Assembly (NCBI GenBank): GCA_030062745.1
Contig: CP099845.1
Span: forward strand, 21,846,556 to 21,910,555
Source of the DNA: Capitulum mitella
Lineage: Eukaryota > Arthropoda > Thecostraca > Pollicipedomorpha > Pollicipedidae
Reading direction: 5' to 3'
Length of the DNA stretch: 64,000 bases
In this document: positions 22,381 through 36,180 of the stretch, piece after piece
How positions within the stretch are numbered: position 1 is the stretch's first letter
How the letters are laid out: the number at the start of each line of letters is the position of its first letter
Made by a program: the position numbers and the translations under genes
The notes under the pieces: model-generated
Database searches by the model: none
What the model was told of the DNA's origin: nothing
The model's input: the letters and a program-made list of their open reading frames with translations, nothing else

Positions 22381-24229
22381 CAAAGACGCACCAATTTTAC
22401 GAGTTTTGAGAAACATAACACGAGCAGTTGTACCCCGTCTACATAACTCCACCTACAGCTCAGCTGCCTTTTCAAACATTATTTCCGCATGCAGCCACAG
22501 TATAAATTTGGGCTAAACACGTGAGCATACACACAAGCAGCGTCGCTTCCGGCACGGTGCGTAACCTACCTACTTCCTCATGTTACCTCACCAGTAAACA
22601 CATTCAAACTTTGCTTAACAGCTCGCACGCGTTTTGCGCCCCGACCTCGCTGTAAGGTCGCGAAGCACTTGTCGGAATGCCACAAAGTCAGAAGCTGACC
22701 TCATCTGCGCACAGTCGTCGGTCCTATGCAACGTTTGACGGTTTGAGCCAAGTTCGACTCGACTTACGTGTAGGTCATTCGATACCTCCTTTGGAATCAG
22801 ACTATTCTGGTACGGTCACCATTAGCGGTGGAATGCCTAGATCTAAGGGAGAGAGACTCGGAAGTATTTCGGTTATTTCTTTATGGCCAACGCCGCAGGG
22901 TAAATGTTAAATGTTAGTCTTCAGTGGGGCGTGAAGGGGCGTGGTTCCCCAGCACTTCCCCGGTTCCCCGCACCTTCTTGGTGACCCGTTTTCGTCGAAA
23001 CGGGTTCCCGTTCGCGGCTTAAGCCGCTAACGCCGTGGTGTTTTCGTGACTCGGCGGGCCTGCCCGCATAAGGAGAGGGAAGTATTTATGGGACGCATGG
23101 CCGGCCCAAAGGCGGCGGGCAAAACGCAGACGTTTGGTTTCGGTCCTCGCATGTTCGGCGCGTAAACACACGTCCGGCTGGGGGATCGAATCACGTTGTC
23201 GGCACGTGCCGGATGGGCTGGAGCTGGAGAGCGCGACGGCGTATCGCGAGCAGCCGGGTGATCATTAACGGTCTTCTTGGACAGGCTGCATTATTTTCTG
23301 TACCTCCCTTTGGTGCCTCGCAATGTGGTTTCAGGCGCCTACGCATCACGGCGGATTTGACTTTGTCCTGGTTATGGCACTCGTGATGTATTGCACAGCA
23401 ACACAAGTTTATCACGCTGACTGACAGTGGCGAGAAGCTAAAATTCCATCATGAAATATAGTCACACCTCATGGTAACTGTCTCCCATACCGTACCATGT
23501 GATACCGGGAAACGCCAAATCTATAACGTGACTTACCTACCCTGCTTCGAAATATTTATTTCTCTTCGGATCTGGATTACTCTCTGACGTCCATTCCGAG
23601 AAACAGCATATGTATAGGCAACTTTTTCAGACAACATATGCACAACGTCCGTTCCAACAAGGCATGTTCGTCCCCGGTTTTCCCACAAAAGGGGGTCATG
23701 ACTTCGATGTCCCGCCCGCGCATCCGCCTGTATGTCAACTCAATCGGGTGGAATGAGTTGATTGGAAAAGATCAACAAGTATCCTTTTCTACTGCGACAC
23801 GTATGACGGCAAAGTAATGACGCAAACGGCAAAAAAGTAGGCCTCGATCGTCAGGCGCATCATAGGGCGTCTCACTGCTTTATACAGCGACGAAGGCTTA
23901 AAAAGCAGCCGATTTCAAATAAACGACAGGCAAGGACATTCGTCCGCGCCGACAACCACATGCAGCCCACGGGTTGCGCGAGCACCACGCCTCCCGACAC
24001 GCCACATCGCGGCGGGCGACCAGTAGGCGGTCGACGCCGCAGGGCAGCGCGCAAAAACGGAGGACGGCTCACGCTGCTCCGCACGTGACTATTGCAAACT
24101 GACGGACAGAAACCACGGCCCTTGCCACGGCCCACGCAAGCCATATGGAGGATGACGTCACCTAGGCATCGCCTGAGGGTATTTCCGCCCACCAATAATG
24201 TTTAGAAGCCTTATTTTGGAATTATCTAC
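22381..24229. other. anonymous sequence with two strong palindromes
   Basis: No recognisable gene. ACCCGTTT (22,984-22,991) pairs with AAACGGGT (22,998-23,005). GCGGCTTAAGCCGC (23,014-23,027) is a perfect 14-bp palindrome. Both lie in a locally GC-rich patch (22,920-23,170). No tRNA fold was found there. Confidence 0.5.
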
Positions 24230-24233
24230 TTAA

Positions 24234-25420
24234 CCCTATTCCCGGCAGGGGGCTCAATCCGCCCCCTCAGGTTTTTGGTTGCCAATTCCAGAGTTTTTAA
24301 CGCAGCTTCACGAAACCTGGTCACTTTCCTCTCTATCCTTTCAACGTACTGTGACCAAATTTCGAAATTCTATTTTGCTCAGGGGCGGAGCCAGGCAACG
24401 TTTTTGGGAGACACCTCAGGCTATGTTTGACTCTGTTGAGGATAAAAGGAAAATGACTGCAAAAATAGCGTTTTTCGATAGAACTTAAACTTTATATGGA
24501 TATATAGCTAAATAGTTGGGCAATGAGCAAATACAATTTTGTTCATCTGAGGTTAATTTACAAGGTCAGGTCAAGGCCGAAAGTCAAACTCTGGTTTTAT
24601 AAAAATGATTTTGAAGCTATTTTTTGAAATAACGAATTCGGAATATATATGACGTAGAAGGGGGCCCACCACTTGTGTATCAAGTTTCAGCTTGATATCA
24701 GGTCGGGTCACGGAGCTATGACCTAAAATGTCAGTGAGCGTACCCTATATCACAATAGCCGTAAAACTGAATTTTTCAAATGGTGATTTTAAATAATCGA
24801 AAACGTTTACGGATAATACTGAATGAGCACGAGATCATTCAAGTGACTCCAAGGTCACTGGAGGTAATTCAAGGTAAATGGTCACAAGCTGATCTGAAGA
24901 GCATGCGCCCACGACAGCTCCCCTTTTTCATGTCTCTGGCACTGCCTATGCTACAATTACACAAACATTGTAATACGATTTGTACTTATTTAGCATAACA
25001 TAACAAGCAGAAGCCAAAAAAACGCTTTTACATCTTTTGTTCATTCAGTTGTTGAAAAACTAGTCCTATTTTTGAAACCCTGTGAACGCTTATGAATCTT
25101 CTCAAAATTTCAAAAGTGTGTACCAATAGTGAAAGTCCCATCCATAATTTCTCGATTCATGCCGATTTCATCGAAATCGGTCCATAAACAACGGAGTTAT
25201 AAGAAGCCCAAAAACACCCTCATTTTGACATTTCTGCCCCTGTATCCACCCCTTTCAAAATTTTGAAAACTTTTTTTGAAGTGTAATTCACGTCATGGCA
25301 AGTCGATTGCCGTTTGTTGCGATGAAATCCGGATGTGTAGTTCTCGAGATCCCAGGGGGGTCGAATCCGCTCCCCCCCTGCCGGGAGTCAACCATACCGT
25401 CTAGCCCTCCGGAAATAGGG
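24234..25420. mobile_element. piggyBac-like non-autonomous element, copy 1 (1,187 bp)
   Basis: The left end is TTAA then CCCTATT, immediately followed by CCCGGCAGGGGG (from 24,241). At the right end the inner repeat CCCCCTGCCGGG ends at 25,385, followed by a 28-bp spacer and then AATAGGG (25,414-25,420). One extra T and then TTAA (25,422-25,425) follow. Outer repeats beginning CCC, TTAA target sites and inner repeats set at unequal distances from the ends (7 bp left, 35 bp right) are the known end structure of piggyBac transposons. No transposase is encoded, so it would depend on a partner in trans. Confidence 0.7.
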
Positions 25421-25803
25421 TTTAAGTTCAAGGTAGTATTTGGGGTCAATTTAAATATCGGAATCCGGAAAGAGAAATTTCTGCTATGTTCCATTTTTGA
25501 TTTGTTTAAAAATATTTTAATGTACTTTTTTAAGTTTACAGACCATACAGTGATACCGATACAGTGAATAGATAGATAATACATAGATACCGTGAATCAA
25601 ACCCCGCTTTTCCCGGGGGTCATGTACTGAACCCACTCTTCCTCACCTGCGAATAAGGCGAATCCGCGAATAGACCGAATCTAGCCTAAAACCATTATTT
25701 TACTGTTCAAACTATTCCCATTATCTTGAGACCCTCCATGAGACTAGCAAACGCATTTTAGGACACAATTATGAAGTAATACTTCCTGAAAAACACTGTA
25801 TGG
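25421..25803. other. anonymous AT-rich sequence
   Basis: No gene recognised. Confidence 0.4.
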
Positions 25804-25917
25804 AAAAATAAAGTATTATAAGTAGTATAAGTATATAAATAAAGTAGTATAAGTATATGAATAAAGTAGTATAAGTATAATAAAGTAGTAAAAGTATATA
25901 AATAAAGTATTATACAA
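25804..25917. repeat. AT-rich minisatellite with AATAAA in each unit
   Basis: Four imperfect units of about 25-35 bp contain AATAAAGTAGTATAAGTATA-type sequence. Each carries the polyadenylation hexamer AATAAA by composition. There is no evidence that these work as poly(A) sites. Confidence 0.75.
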
Positions 25918-28696
25918 GTCTTACGGGTACAGTGTAAACTACTCATACATGCTGCGACGATGAGAATGTTGATGATATATAAAGAACAGTATTTTTGCCG
26001 GAAACAACTGTCGTCGGAAAACGCAACAGAAGCGCTATGAACCGCTCGGAACAGATTCCGCTGCACAAAAATGCAGGACATATCTTGTAACTTTTTAATC
26101 AATTTCGCCCAAAAATGTACGAAACGTGGAAAAATGCGAATGTGCGAACCCGCAAATGGCTGGCCTGCGAACTGCGAAGACCGCGCGAGAGGTGAATGGC
26201 GTTGTCATGGGAATGACAAGGGCACTGGGCAAACCGAGAACCGTCTGGGAACGTAAGGGTCCTAAGCCTCGCATGTGGTGGAACAATGCATCAATGCATG
26301 GTTTGTGATTTCCGCAAAATTATTGCGAGGTAAGACTGGGATGGTATGGCTGTCCAGCACAGCATTATGCAGCCTACCCAAGGCTCCACAACCGACGTAA
26401 TTCGAACTTTCCGAAAATTCACAGAGGATGTGAAGGGATTTTTGAACGATCTTCCAAAACAATGTCGTGTACATGTAACGACTCATTTCTGTGGTAGGCC
26501 AGAACCTTCCCCGATGCCTAACCATAGTTCAAATGTTTGAATATCTTATGAAGACGGTTCCCCTCTGAACGAGATGCACCTGCTCACTCCATTCTCTCGT
26601 TTCCTCGCACTACATTTGCATCTGCAGCATTTTTGCACGCATCATCAAGAAAAGGGTTCTCATCTCGTCGACTCCACTTCTTGCCCTCCGCTTCCCAAGT
26701 CGAATGAAATGCAGCTTGTGTAGATCATCGTATCATTACCACCATCATGAGATCATCAATCATCAGTATGTTCCGCAGCAATTCCGAATTTACTGATCAG
26801 ACGCACCAAACCATCAAACACGCGATCAGGCAGGAAGGCAGGCTTCCTTTTACTGTTAAAACAAGTGTCAGTCCTGTTCATTTCACAAACAAAACTGATT
26901 AAATACATCAGGTGGAATGCACAAGTGGAACAAAATACTCCGTTACATATACGTACGACACATCCGGATGAAACTTGCGCAAGACTGAAGACATAATTGA
27001 ACTGGCAACTACACAGCAGAATCACGCCCACATCTCAGGCAGTCATTTCACGGACAACGCCATGACATTCACGTGTAAGAAACTTCTTCAGATGAGTCAC
27101 GATGGAAAATGCAAGTCATATGTACCAGCGTCATATGTGCAAGTCACCCCCTGAATTATGATAACAATGGAATGTGTCGTAAATAGATCTTTACGCAGTG
27201 GTAGAGTCATGAACGTTTCGTGTAGAACGAATAAATTCAGTGCATTCTCGCACGGTAGCACTGATCATTTGATTATCTGCCATCAAACACACGGGAGCCT
27301 TGTATTCATAGATAGTCTGAAGCTCAGTCATAATCTTTCCCTTTTCCACATACCATGAAGACATGCCATGAACAGTCACTGCACAGTATGTCTTGACGCA
27401 GTGCGCTTGCAATAATATGTCCTCCAAGTCAACTTTTCACAATGAAAAAATGACACAACTACTTTAACCCATTATGTCCTCGTCAAACACCACATTCGTC
27501 GCAGCAACTGGGAAGCGTTCGCCTTGTCACAGGGTGAACGCTGTACCGTCCAGCGCCCGCGGCAATGGAAACACGGGAGTGACCCGCCTTGAAATAGATC
27601 CTTCGGTCCGGTGGCATTTCGCCGGCGCACGGCCTCGCTTCATGTCACCGGAACAATCAGTCCCCTGATTTACTGGGCCGGGGAATCTGGATAGCCCTTG
27701 TGCGTGCGTAGGTGCCACCTGGGGAGCCGGACACCAAACGTGTGGTCCCGCTAGGGTGCCGGAAAAATGAAACCTCTGCCGTGTACCTAACATGTGTGTG
27801 TAACTAACGGTCTGACTGCATGCCACTTACTAGAAAAGCTGCACCTCATCCGAAATTATTGCGCAACAAAAGTTCGAGTCTTTGACTCCAAGCGCTATCC
27901 AGCTTTACTTCTTAATTATATTTATGGATTGCACTGGACCCACTGTGGCTGAAAAAACAATGACTAGTGAATGGCACACGTGCAAACTGGGTACGGAACT
28001 GGAGTACAATAATATGAAATGGCCTGTTGAGTTCTTCCCGTCCGGTTATACCCAATAAAAAGTACTTAAAAGGGAAAAATTATCATTTACGTCAAGTACT
28101 CCTCGGGGGCGGAGCCAACTTGCTTTTCATCGGAAGGATCGTGACGACATAACCCAATACGAGGGACGCTGGCATAGGACTGGGAGAATGAAATGGTGAG
28201 TTTTACGACGATTTTAGGGGAGTTACAGTTACAACGATTTCAAGTGTTTTTTTAATGGATCAGTCTGACACAACGTGACGTAAGAAAAGAAACTCATGGT
28301 CTGCATTTTACCGAAACGAGACGCAAAAAGTACGATCAAGTCAGGCGGTTTCCGGCCGGGCACGTTGGGCGGCGCGGGGTGAACTTTTATTTGGAAAAAT
28401 GTAGCCACGATTCGAGGAAAAACACTGGCACGTGTTCATCGTCTTCTACGAAAATGAAAAGGGCAATGAAATGGTGTTAGGCCCTTTGTCATTTCTACAA
28501 CCAGATGTAGCAATACACTACTTATAAGCTGACAGGCTAAATTTATTACGAATTTTGAGCATTGTCCGACAATTCGGATTCTATGAAATCATTGATAATG
28601 GTTGTTTTCCGAACATAAGATTATCGTTTAACTCTGCATCTAACGGTACCAAAACTGCACCAACCCAGCAAAAAATAGTCCGTATGGAGCGGTACA
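25918..28696. other. no supported gene
   Basis: A minus-strand ORF at 27,191-27,427 (78 codons) has unusually protein-like composition but no domain I recognise and no clear splice sites. GGGGGCGGAGCC at about 28,107 resembles a MITE end, with no partner end found. Confidence 0.35.
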
Positions 28697-28730
28697 TATA
28701 AGACGGACCGGCCAGCCGGGCGTATTCAGT
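28697..28730 (+). promoter_or_regulatory. core promoter: TATA box plus initiator
   Basis: TATAAG starts at 28,697. The initiator TTCAGT places +1 at A 28,728, which puts the first T of TATA at -31. This is the standard spacing in arthropods, where TCAGT is the preferred initiator. GC-rich sequence follows immediately downstream. No clear DPE is visible. Confidence 0.65.
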
Positions 28731-28839
28731 TGTGTCAGCTGTTGCCGGGCGTTGGCGGGCGGCGCCGGCCGGTCGCTGCTACCGTTCGCTATTAGCAATA
28801 CGAGACGTAAGGATCGTGTGGCGCGATGCGCCTGTGACG
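28728..28839 (+). other. likely non-coding first exon
   Basis: Runs from the predicted start site to a splice-donor-like sequence, GACG followed by GTAAGC near 28,839. The only ATG near its end opens ATG CGC CTG TGA, a three-codon upstream ORF. Coding exons are not identified in the window. The model is an inference from signals only. Confidence 0.45.
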
Positions 28840-30169
28840 GTAAGCTGAAAAGTACAAGGAGAAAGGGAGAGAGCCGAATCTGAGAAGGAACGAGCGTCCA
28901 AGTGTGAAACAGCAGTGATAGCGTCTGGCCATCACTGCCACACATATGACCATTTCTCCACAATAGGGAGTTTCAAAGCCCTCCCATTATCAGCCTTCGC
29001 CAGGATGGCTTTTACTGCACTTCTGGCATAATACCAGATACGGCAAATTGTCATCTTTCGCTTAATATCAGTGTCGACGTTGTCCATCAACTGACACACT
29101 TGCTACATCCTATTAGAAATACCACATATTTTTCGGCCATAAATTGCGACTTTCGTTCGACAATTAACAAAGCCGACCTTTGCCTTCGCCGGACGATCAT
29201 TACACTCTTTACGGCTTCCGAAATGCTACAATCCAGGCCTTGGAAATGACCATAAATCTCGTGTTCCAGTTCGCATGGTTCGTAATGGTTTCATGACTAC
29301 ATGACTGCACACTGATGCCGGAGGGAGTGAACGTAAGAAGATGCTTTATGCACTTTCGGGGTGCTTTGGCTGGTACTGATGCATTACGAAGTAGTTTTTT
29401 GGGGAATGATCTACATGAAAATAGCATCAGTCCGTACCCCAGTCCTACACTGTATACATGTCGCCTTGATTACGTCGCCATGGGACGGCGAGGACTATGG
29501 GAACTTAAGTATTTCATGGATCGCTAAAAGCGACTGATCAAAAACGCCAGTGAAAAATGGGTATAGTAGCATATGTCCGAAACTAATCAGACATTGAGCA
29601 CTTCAGGTTCAGCACGCAGATTCCGAATATCTGATTAAGCCCATTCGCAAAAATCTAAAAATGGCCGTTGCACTGCGAACGCGTCTGCACAGAATCGGTG
29701 TACATGCAGAAGCGCATTGATATTCAGACAGGTCACTAAATTAACCTTACCGCTGCAATTACGCAAAGCTTTCTGCATTGTGTGATCACGTGTCACTGTC
29801 TGGGCACAGCGACTAACCGTTCTGCCGTCCAGCTGGGCGCCTGCTATTGTGCCTTCGTCTTCTTTTCCCATGCCTACTCCTGATCTTCACCGTTTTGCGA
29901 GGTCTGCTTTTATTGCACGTTAGTGTTGTTTTACTTCACATTTTGTAGTAGCTTCGTTTAACGAGGATACACATGTGTAATAGACACACTAATTATACGC
30001 AAATAAACAGAAGCGATGATTATCTCGTGTTACAATCAACCTTCTTCATCCAACAAAGTAAGGTGGCATAACTCCAAATTCACACAGCTCCTGGATTAGA
30101 ACAGCAAAAACGAACATATCAGTTTCGTTGAAGACGACCCGAAAATTGTTGCTCAGGCATGGTTTGGAT
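28840..30169. other. anonymous sequence (possible first intron)
   Basis: No coding exon recognised on either strand. Confidence 0.35.
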
Positions 30170-30294
30170 TTCCGATGCTTTTCATTTGCCAAACTGTTCC
30201 CCTCTAATTCCTTTCGTTCCCCTTCACAACTATTCCGATGCTTCTCGCACTGACAATCTGTTCCTTCTAATTTCTTTCGTTCCCCTTCACAACA
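30170..30294. repeat. 63-bp tandem duplication
   Basis: Two consecutive units begin TTCCGATGCTT and end TTTCGTTCCCCTTCACAAC (30,170-30,232 and 30,233-30,294). They are similar but not identical, so the duplication is older than the one at 433-496. Confidence 0.85.
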
Positions 30295-33200
30295 ACTAAA
30301 AGTCTGACCCTAGCGTGGTACCAATAAAGCATCCGTAATTTGGACTGGCAAAAGGAAGACATAAAGGTTTTCGGTGGCAAATCTGTTGGGACAAAAGAAC
30401 AGTCGGTGTGATTGCCACTTTCTTAATACAACCAGTACTCCTTCTTCAGGGGTGCACGGCAAGTGAGGCCTATTGCGTTTCTTATTAACTGCGTAAGGAC
30501 ATTTTCCAACGCTGCCTAATCTTCCTCGGCTCATTCTGCCATACAAACGAATATTTATCGATACATTTCAACACTATGCAAGCGAGAAATGGTGTGTTCA
30601 TTTGTCACGCGAACCCATAATGTTTTCCACTTTTATATTTTGCCGAGTATTACATATCATTACTGAGAAGTGCAAAAACAAGGTACAAAAACAAAATGCA
30701 GATGGGTAATAATATGGCTGCCAGAATAGGTATTTCATGGTTTACGCAAAACCCCACTAAACGAAGGTGCCAAGACATTCCATCTTATCACTAATGAGAG
30801 ATAGCTCATGTTATTTCCCAAAGGTGAGCTATCCATAACGAGCTTTTGAAACATCCACGCACGACCTTTTGAAACAAAAATAAATTATTCAACAGCCTTC
30901 CATATGAAAGACATAAAATTTTTAACTTGCCAGCCTGCGAATGAAAAATCTTTTCACTCGAAATTCAAATCTTCAAACTCGAGGTCTTCGGCCCCCTTCT
31001 ATATCTATTCGGTCTCTCGTTTGCAGATTTTGAACTCTTCATGAACAGATATTTCATCCAGAAAGCTGGCTGTTAAAAATGCTACATATAATCGCCATGT
31101 ACCCGGGAATATAAACCAATTCGCTCATTTATTTACTTTTTAGAGCGGTGTTGCCAATGAACCCTACTTTGGGTTTAACCGAGGTAACTACCGAGTGTCA
31201 TGTGAGCCAGTCCCAGAACATGCAATGTCATGCAAGAAAGTCTGTGATGCTGAATCAATGAGGAGCACAGAATAGACTGAATACGAGGCGTGTGGCACGA
31301 GCCTGGGCCGTCCGCACGTGCCGAGAACGCCGCCATCGCCGCCCGGCCGCCGAATAACCGCCGTGCGGGTCCGAGCTCGAAGGTTGATGCCAGAACAGAA
31401 ATCAGTTTCATGGAGAGTAGCTGTTAGTTGTAGATTTGATATTTACCACATACAACTTACGCCGGTTTCATGAAAGTCCCCTAGGCTATAGACTGCAGTT
31501 TGTAGCTTCTTCGCTGATCATAGTTTTTTTTTTTTTTTTTGGCATGTTGCTATGGTAATGAGGCTACGAAACCTTCAGCAGACGGAGTTCTCAGCCTCCC
31601 TCTACGATTCGCTTTGGTTTCTGATGCGCGATTATCGATGATTTCTATGAATTTCTCGACCCTGGATTCGCTGACTGGGGAGTAACATTGGCTACCACCC
31701 ACTTCGGCGAAATCAGAGGCTGAGGCGTTTTCTTTGTAGCACGTGCAGCGAACAAGTGGTTGTTCTGTGCTCTAGTTCATGCGAGTGCGGGTTCTTGGTT
31801 TTGTGCTGTGAAAATGTGGGATTGGGATCAGTTGTGAGTAGTCACGTAGGTAAACTGCGAAGAACACTTCCATGAACCCGGACTTCAAATCAGGGATGTG
31901 TCGCTATTTGTCTCAACCATCCATTGAGAGTTGGCAAAGGGAACCAAAAAGTTCGTTTGGAGAACTGGGTGTGATGTTCTGACCAGATCGCAAGTGAAAT
32001 GGTGTCACTTGTTGAATCAATGGTCATAAAATACATCTGTATTTCTATCGAGGTGAGATGCAATGTTTTCATGGGACCACAGGATATGCATTGTTCCAGG
32101 GTTCCTGTAAATTAACCCAGAAGTTGTTTACTTTGACTGACATTTGAATGCACTATTCTACTGACCTTTCCGCAAGTAGATTCTCAAATAAAAATACTGA
32201 CAACAAACTGGTTGTTTTTCTTTCATTAAGGATTACGTGATCTGAGATATGCCCAGGTGTGCATCATGATGACTCAGGTGTCCACGTTGATACAGTAATC
32301 AGTCAGCCTCTGGAAAATAGTAACAACTTGAGAAGCATAACTGTCATGTCCAAAAAGAGCACAATCCTCGTGCATAAGGTCACAATTCTTGAATAACATA
32401 CACGGAAACAACACTGCGATCACTTTACCCTGGTTTCTGAGTTTGGGCACTTGTCTTTGTTACATCTTATAGATGACGTTATTATACCATTGTTAGGTTT
32501 ATATCTCTTCAGTGCATTATAACTCTTCAGCACTTTATGGTATGTTTCAGCAGTTTTCCAATTTTGTGCTCATAACAGCCAAATTTTCACTAAGGATAGG
32601 CATCGTTGATTTTTACGTGTTCATGCCCAAAACTCTGGGAAATGCTACAGAATCAGATGTGTTAACGAAACTTAATAACAAAGTTCTGCGTTTGTTGTAG
32701 ATTTTTACTCAAAATGCCTGCGTAAGTTGTGCATTTTTCTTGCGTACATGTAAGTTGTAGAATTCTACGTGGTGAAACTGGATTGCACAACTTCCACAAC
32801 AGTGCGTAAAAATGTTACAACTTACAGCTTTTGGCCTTTACGGGACTGGGTACAGGTCATTAAAACACGTACTAAAGTCGTTTGAAACCGGGAAATGATT
32901 CCGGCACGTGACTCTATATGAGCAACATCTGACCACTGGTGACTGAAGCGCACTTCTCCGATCCTAAATTACGTTTACAACCTTGTTGAGGTCATCATGA
33001 CTCCTACTGACCATCACGTGGTTTAGGTTACCAGAGCTTTTGTCCGTGGCCCGCTCACGGAAGGCCGTATTGATTATTTGCATGCTATAAGTTTGTGACT
33101 TACTGGTACTTCATCGTTCGGTTTTCGCCAGAAGGCATCTTATTCTGCAAGAGTTTTGCATTTTCAGTCAGAACACGGCAGCTTAAATGTTTTTTTGTCT

Positions 33201-36180
33201 CTTTAACTTTTCAAGAAGTGTTTTTTTATTTTTGAGGGTTTTTTTGACGGAATTTTTCGCTCTTCAGCAATGACTGTGAACAATATGGCGCAACAAGGCT
33301 ACCACTGGCGGTACTGGAAGAAAATACTAGGAGAGATGAAAATGCTGGCCCACAATACATACATCAACCTGGCAAAATCAATGTGTCAAACAGCATCTAC
33401 GCATATGGCTCCAAATATGCAGCGACACGAAGCCTGACCAGGGCATCATCCGCCCCATAAACCCTGTGACAGGTAACTGCTTTGCTTAAAGGGCTGGTAT
33501 TCAAAACAGACCATGGAACGACCAAGAAGGCAACATTCTCGTCTGAGTTAATGAAGTTATCGGCGACAACAATCTGCGCTGCGGCAGCGAGACAGACGGA
33601 AAACTCCGCGAAGAGGACTGCACCAGCACCGACGTTTCTTCTCAGGGCCGTCACCATACCGGCTCCTCGGAAAAGTAAGCACATCACGCGAAGCAACATG
33701 CACGAACAAACTATATGATAATTCGCACTTTGCTGCGGCAGGGCGCTCCAAACTAGCACAAACATGTGGACCAACACCCAATAACCAAACGCAAAACTGG
33801 TATCACTGAAAACACACCCGGAACCCGGACGGAGCCCAGGGAAGAGCAAGCAGAACACGCAAGGGTTCCTTTTTCCTATTCAGTCGCGCCGCGCCCTCCA
33901 AGCAGGACTGCACGAGTTCATCTGTTAAAGATGGCTTCCACGTGCGGGAGCCATCAGGGCACTGGGACCAAGGGTTTACGTCGCTGCGTCGTAAACCCCC
34001 TTCGAGTCTAAGATTAAACCTTGTTAAACCTTGTTAGCATAAAACCTGCTGAGATCCGTTATTCTTGCGGCGAATTCGGCATCCGACCTGAGTGATCGAA
34101 ATTAAACCACCAGGTGCTAGTATTTGGGATTAAACTTGACTTATTCGAACAATGACCCTACAAGCACCCACAGGGCTATACACGTAAACCTGTCAGTTAA
34201 GGTTCCAAATGTCTTTTTTTCATTGTTCTGTCGTGCGCCACCAACGCGGCGTCGACCATTCGACCGTTTGGGCTTTTTCTGATTTTTTTAATATTTTTTT
34301 TCTTTTGCTGGGCCACAGTGGAAAAAGATACCGATCAATTTCCAAATGTCGGACTGAAAACAATTCGTGAAGAGTATAGCACAAGAACATATAATTGCAT
34401 TTCTCTGACCGCGTTATCACGAACGTTTTACGGAAATGCGCAACGGATAGACAATTTTTGGCCCATCTATGCTTGTCGAATGTGCCACCAGATGTACAGA
34501 CATTTATCCTTCCACAGTCTGACAACAGCCATCCATGATCAACATGATGCGTGCGAGCATACGCATTCACATACCTGTAGTTTGCCGACATGCAGGATGG
34601 CCGTGTTAGGTGCACAAGCATTTGTCACAAGTACACAAGTTAGGTACACTGGTCCGCAAGTGATTGAAGTACCAGTGTCGGGACACTCGGACGCGTTTTC
34701 GCCTGTTGTCAGATACGCCGCCAGCCAGTGGCCGACCGGGAATGAAATAAGAAATGAAATGATACGTAGACCTGTCAAAGCTTACACTGAACAGCCCATT
34801 CAAGATAGCATTCTCCGTATTTGTGGACTGGTCTTGGTCGAGAGCCGTCGCCGGCTGCTGGAGCGGGCCGACCCGGTGCCGGACACTGAGGCACGCATGT
34901 CTGGTGCGCCGGCCGCTGATGTTAGGTGTGCGTTTCTTCAGCAATGATTTTCGACGCTCCATTCATGTTAGTAAATGCAACCGATGTTTCAACTTTTTAG
35001 ACCGTCGACAATTTTGGAAATATCGCAAGAAATACCTGAACCCCGGATTCGACCGAATGCCGCTTTGCATTGGTTGCACTGAAAGCTATCATCTAGTTCA
35101 GCCGGAAATCTTTCGCTGGCTTAGACGCATGCAAGGGATTTAGGCCAATACAAATGCAGGTTTGAAAACGTGTATTATAAGAATGAAACGCCCGTGAGTT
35201 CTACTAGGACCTCCACGAATCTCGGTGTCTTTTTGGAGGACAAGTGTTGGGCCGTAGGGCTAGCACTTTACTGTGTATGAAACAGCTGCTGCCGGACAGG
35301 TCTGCCCACAAAACTTCGTGCCAAATTAACTCATATGACACACTTATAATCCTAAGTCACAGATACTTTGTGCTGGATCAATGGACGTCAACCGATATCA
35401 CATGATGAGCAGTATACATTCTTTGCTCCTTCGGGTTTATTCGTCCTAAACTATCCCAACGTAATCCTATACTAATCCTATCCTAATCTACCTGATCCAT
35501 TAACGTCCCGTGTCCCATAAATAGGATGGCTGGACCGTCTGTGTTTGGCTTCTGCTTCTGTGAAGCCGGAGACGACGCCAGCGCGCGGTGAAAGTTTAAA
35601 AGGTATGAGCTGAACTCTGACGTTTCCTGGAAGTTTTCACTGGAATGTTGGATTTAAACGGTATCAAACTTTGGAGACGATCATAAAAGCCATGCATCAT
35701 TCAAATTTCGTCCTTGTGTCTGGGCATTAACGGACGGATTAATGGACTGCAAACATAGCATCCTAAAATAGCATGTCAGTATAGGTGAAAAGAGGTTAGG
35801 TATGCAGCTATGCAGTTATTTCGCGACTGGGGTATGAGAGAACTTGGTGGATATCTTGGTTGTTCGATGAATGTAGATGCCTCAAAACACAGGCAAGCTA
35901 GATAATGTCTAAGGATGCCACTCAAGATCAATTAATGAAGACGATACATCCCCATTTTCTACGAATGTAACCAAATCATCTCAGTTGGACTTTGCGTGAA
36001 TGTATTTTTTTGCTCTTTGCTGACCTGAATGGACTGAAATAACCTTAGTAGATATGTTAACAGTCAGGCGCCTAAGAAGGTACATGGCTTATGTGTATAT
36101 AATTTTATCGTAATTCCAAACAGTTCATCGGACTGTACGATGTTTCATTTTGGTAAAATGAAGAATTTTCCAATATTAAT
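30295..36180. other. no supported gene
   Basis: Contains a T17 run (31,524-31,540), a small GC-rich CpG patch (31,300-31,390) and a 209-codon plus-strand ORF at 34,318-34,947. That ORF has no recognisable domain, signal peptide or membrane segment. An ORF at 34,823-35,143 overlaps its end. None is supported as a gene by homology I can recall. Confidence 0.35.

Noticed and set aside
24377-24396. CAGGGGCGGAGCCAGG word as a nested MITE end
   Set aside because: No partner end or target duplication found within the element. Similar lone words at 28,107 and 42,122 were rejected for the same reason.
25360-25385. tRNA T-arm-like GGTCGAATCC
   Set aside because: It lies inside the right end of the piggyBac-like element, and no acceptor or anticodon arms can be folded around it. 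No tRNA, rRNA or CRISPR array was seen anywhere.
27191-27427. Protein-like 78-codon minus-strand ORF
   Set aside because: The residue composition looks plausible for a real exon, but no homology I can name and no convincing splice sites at its edges.
34318-34947. 209-codon plus-strand ORF
   Set aside because: No domain, repeat, signal peptide or membrane segment recognised. Length alone is not enough in a 64-kb eukaryotic window.
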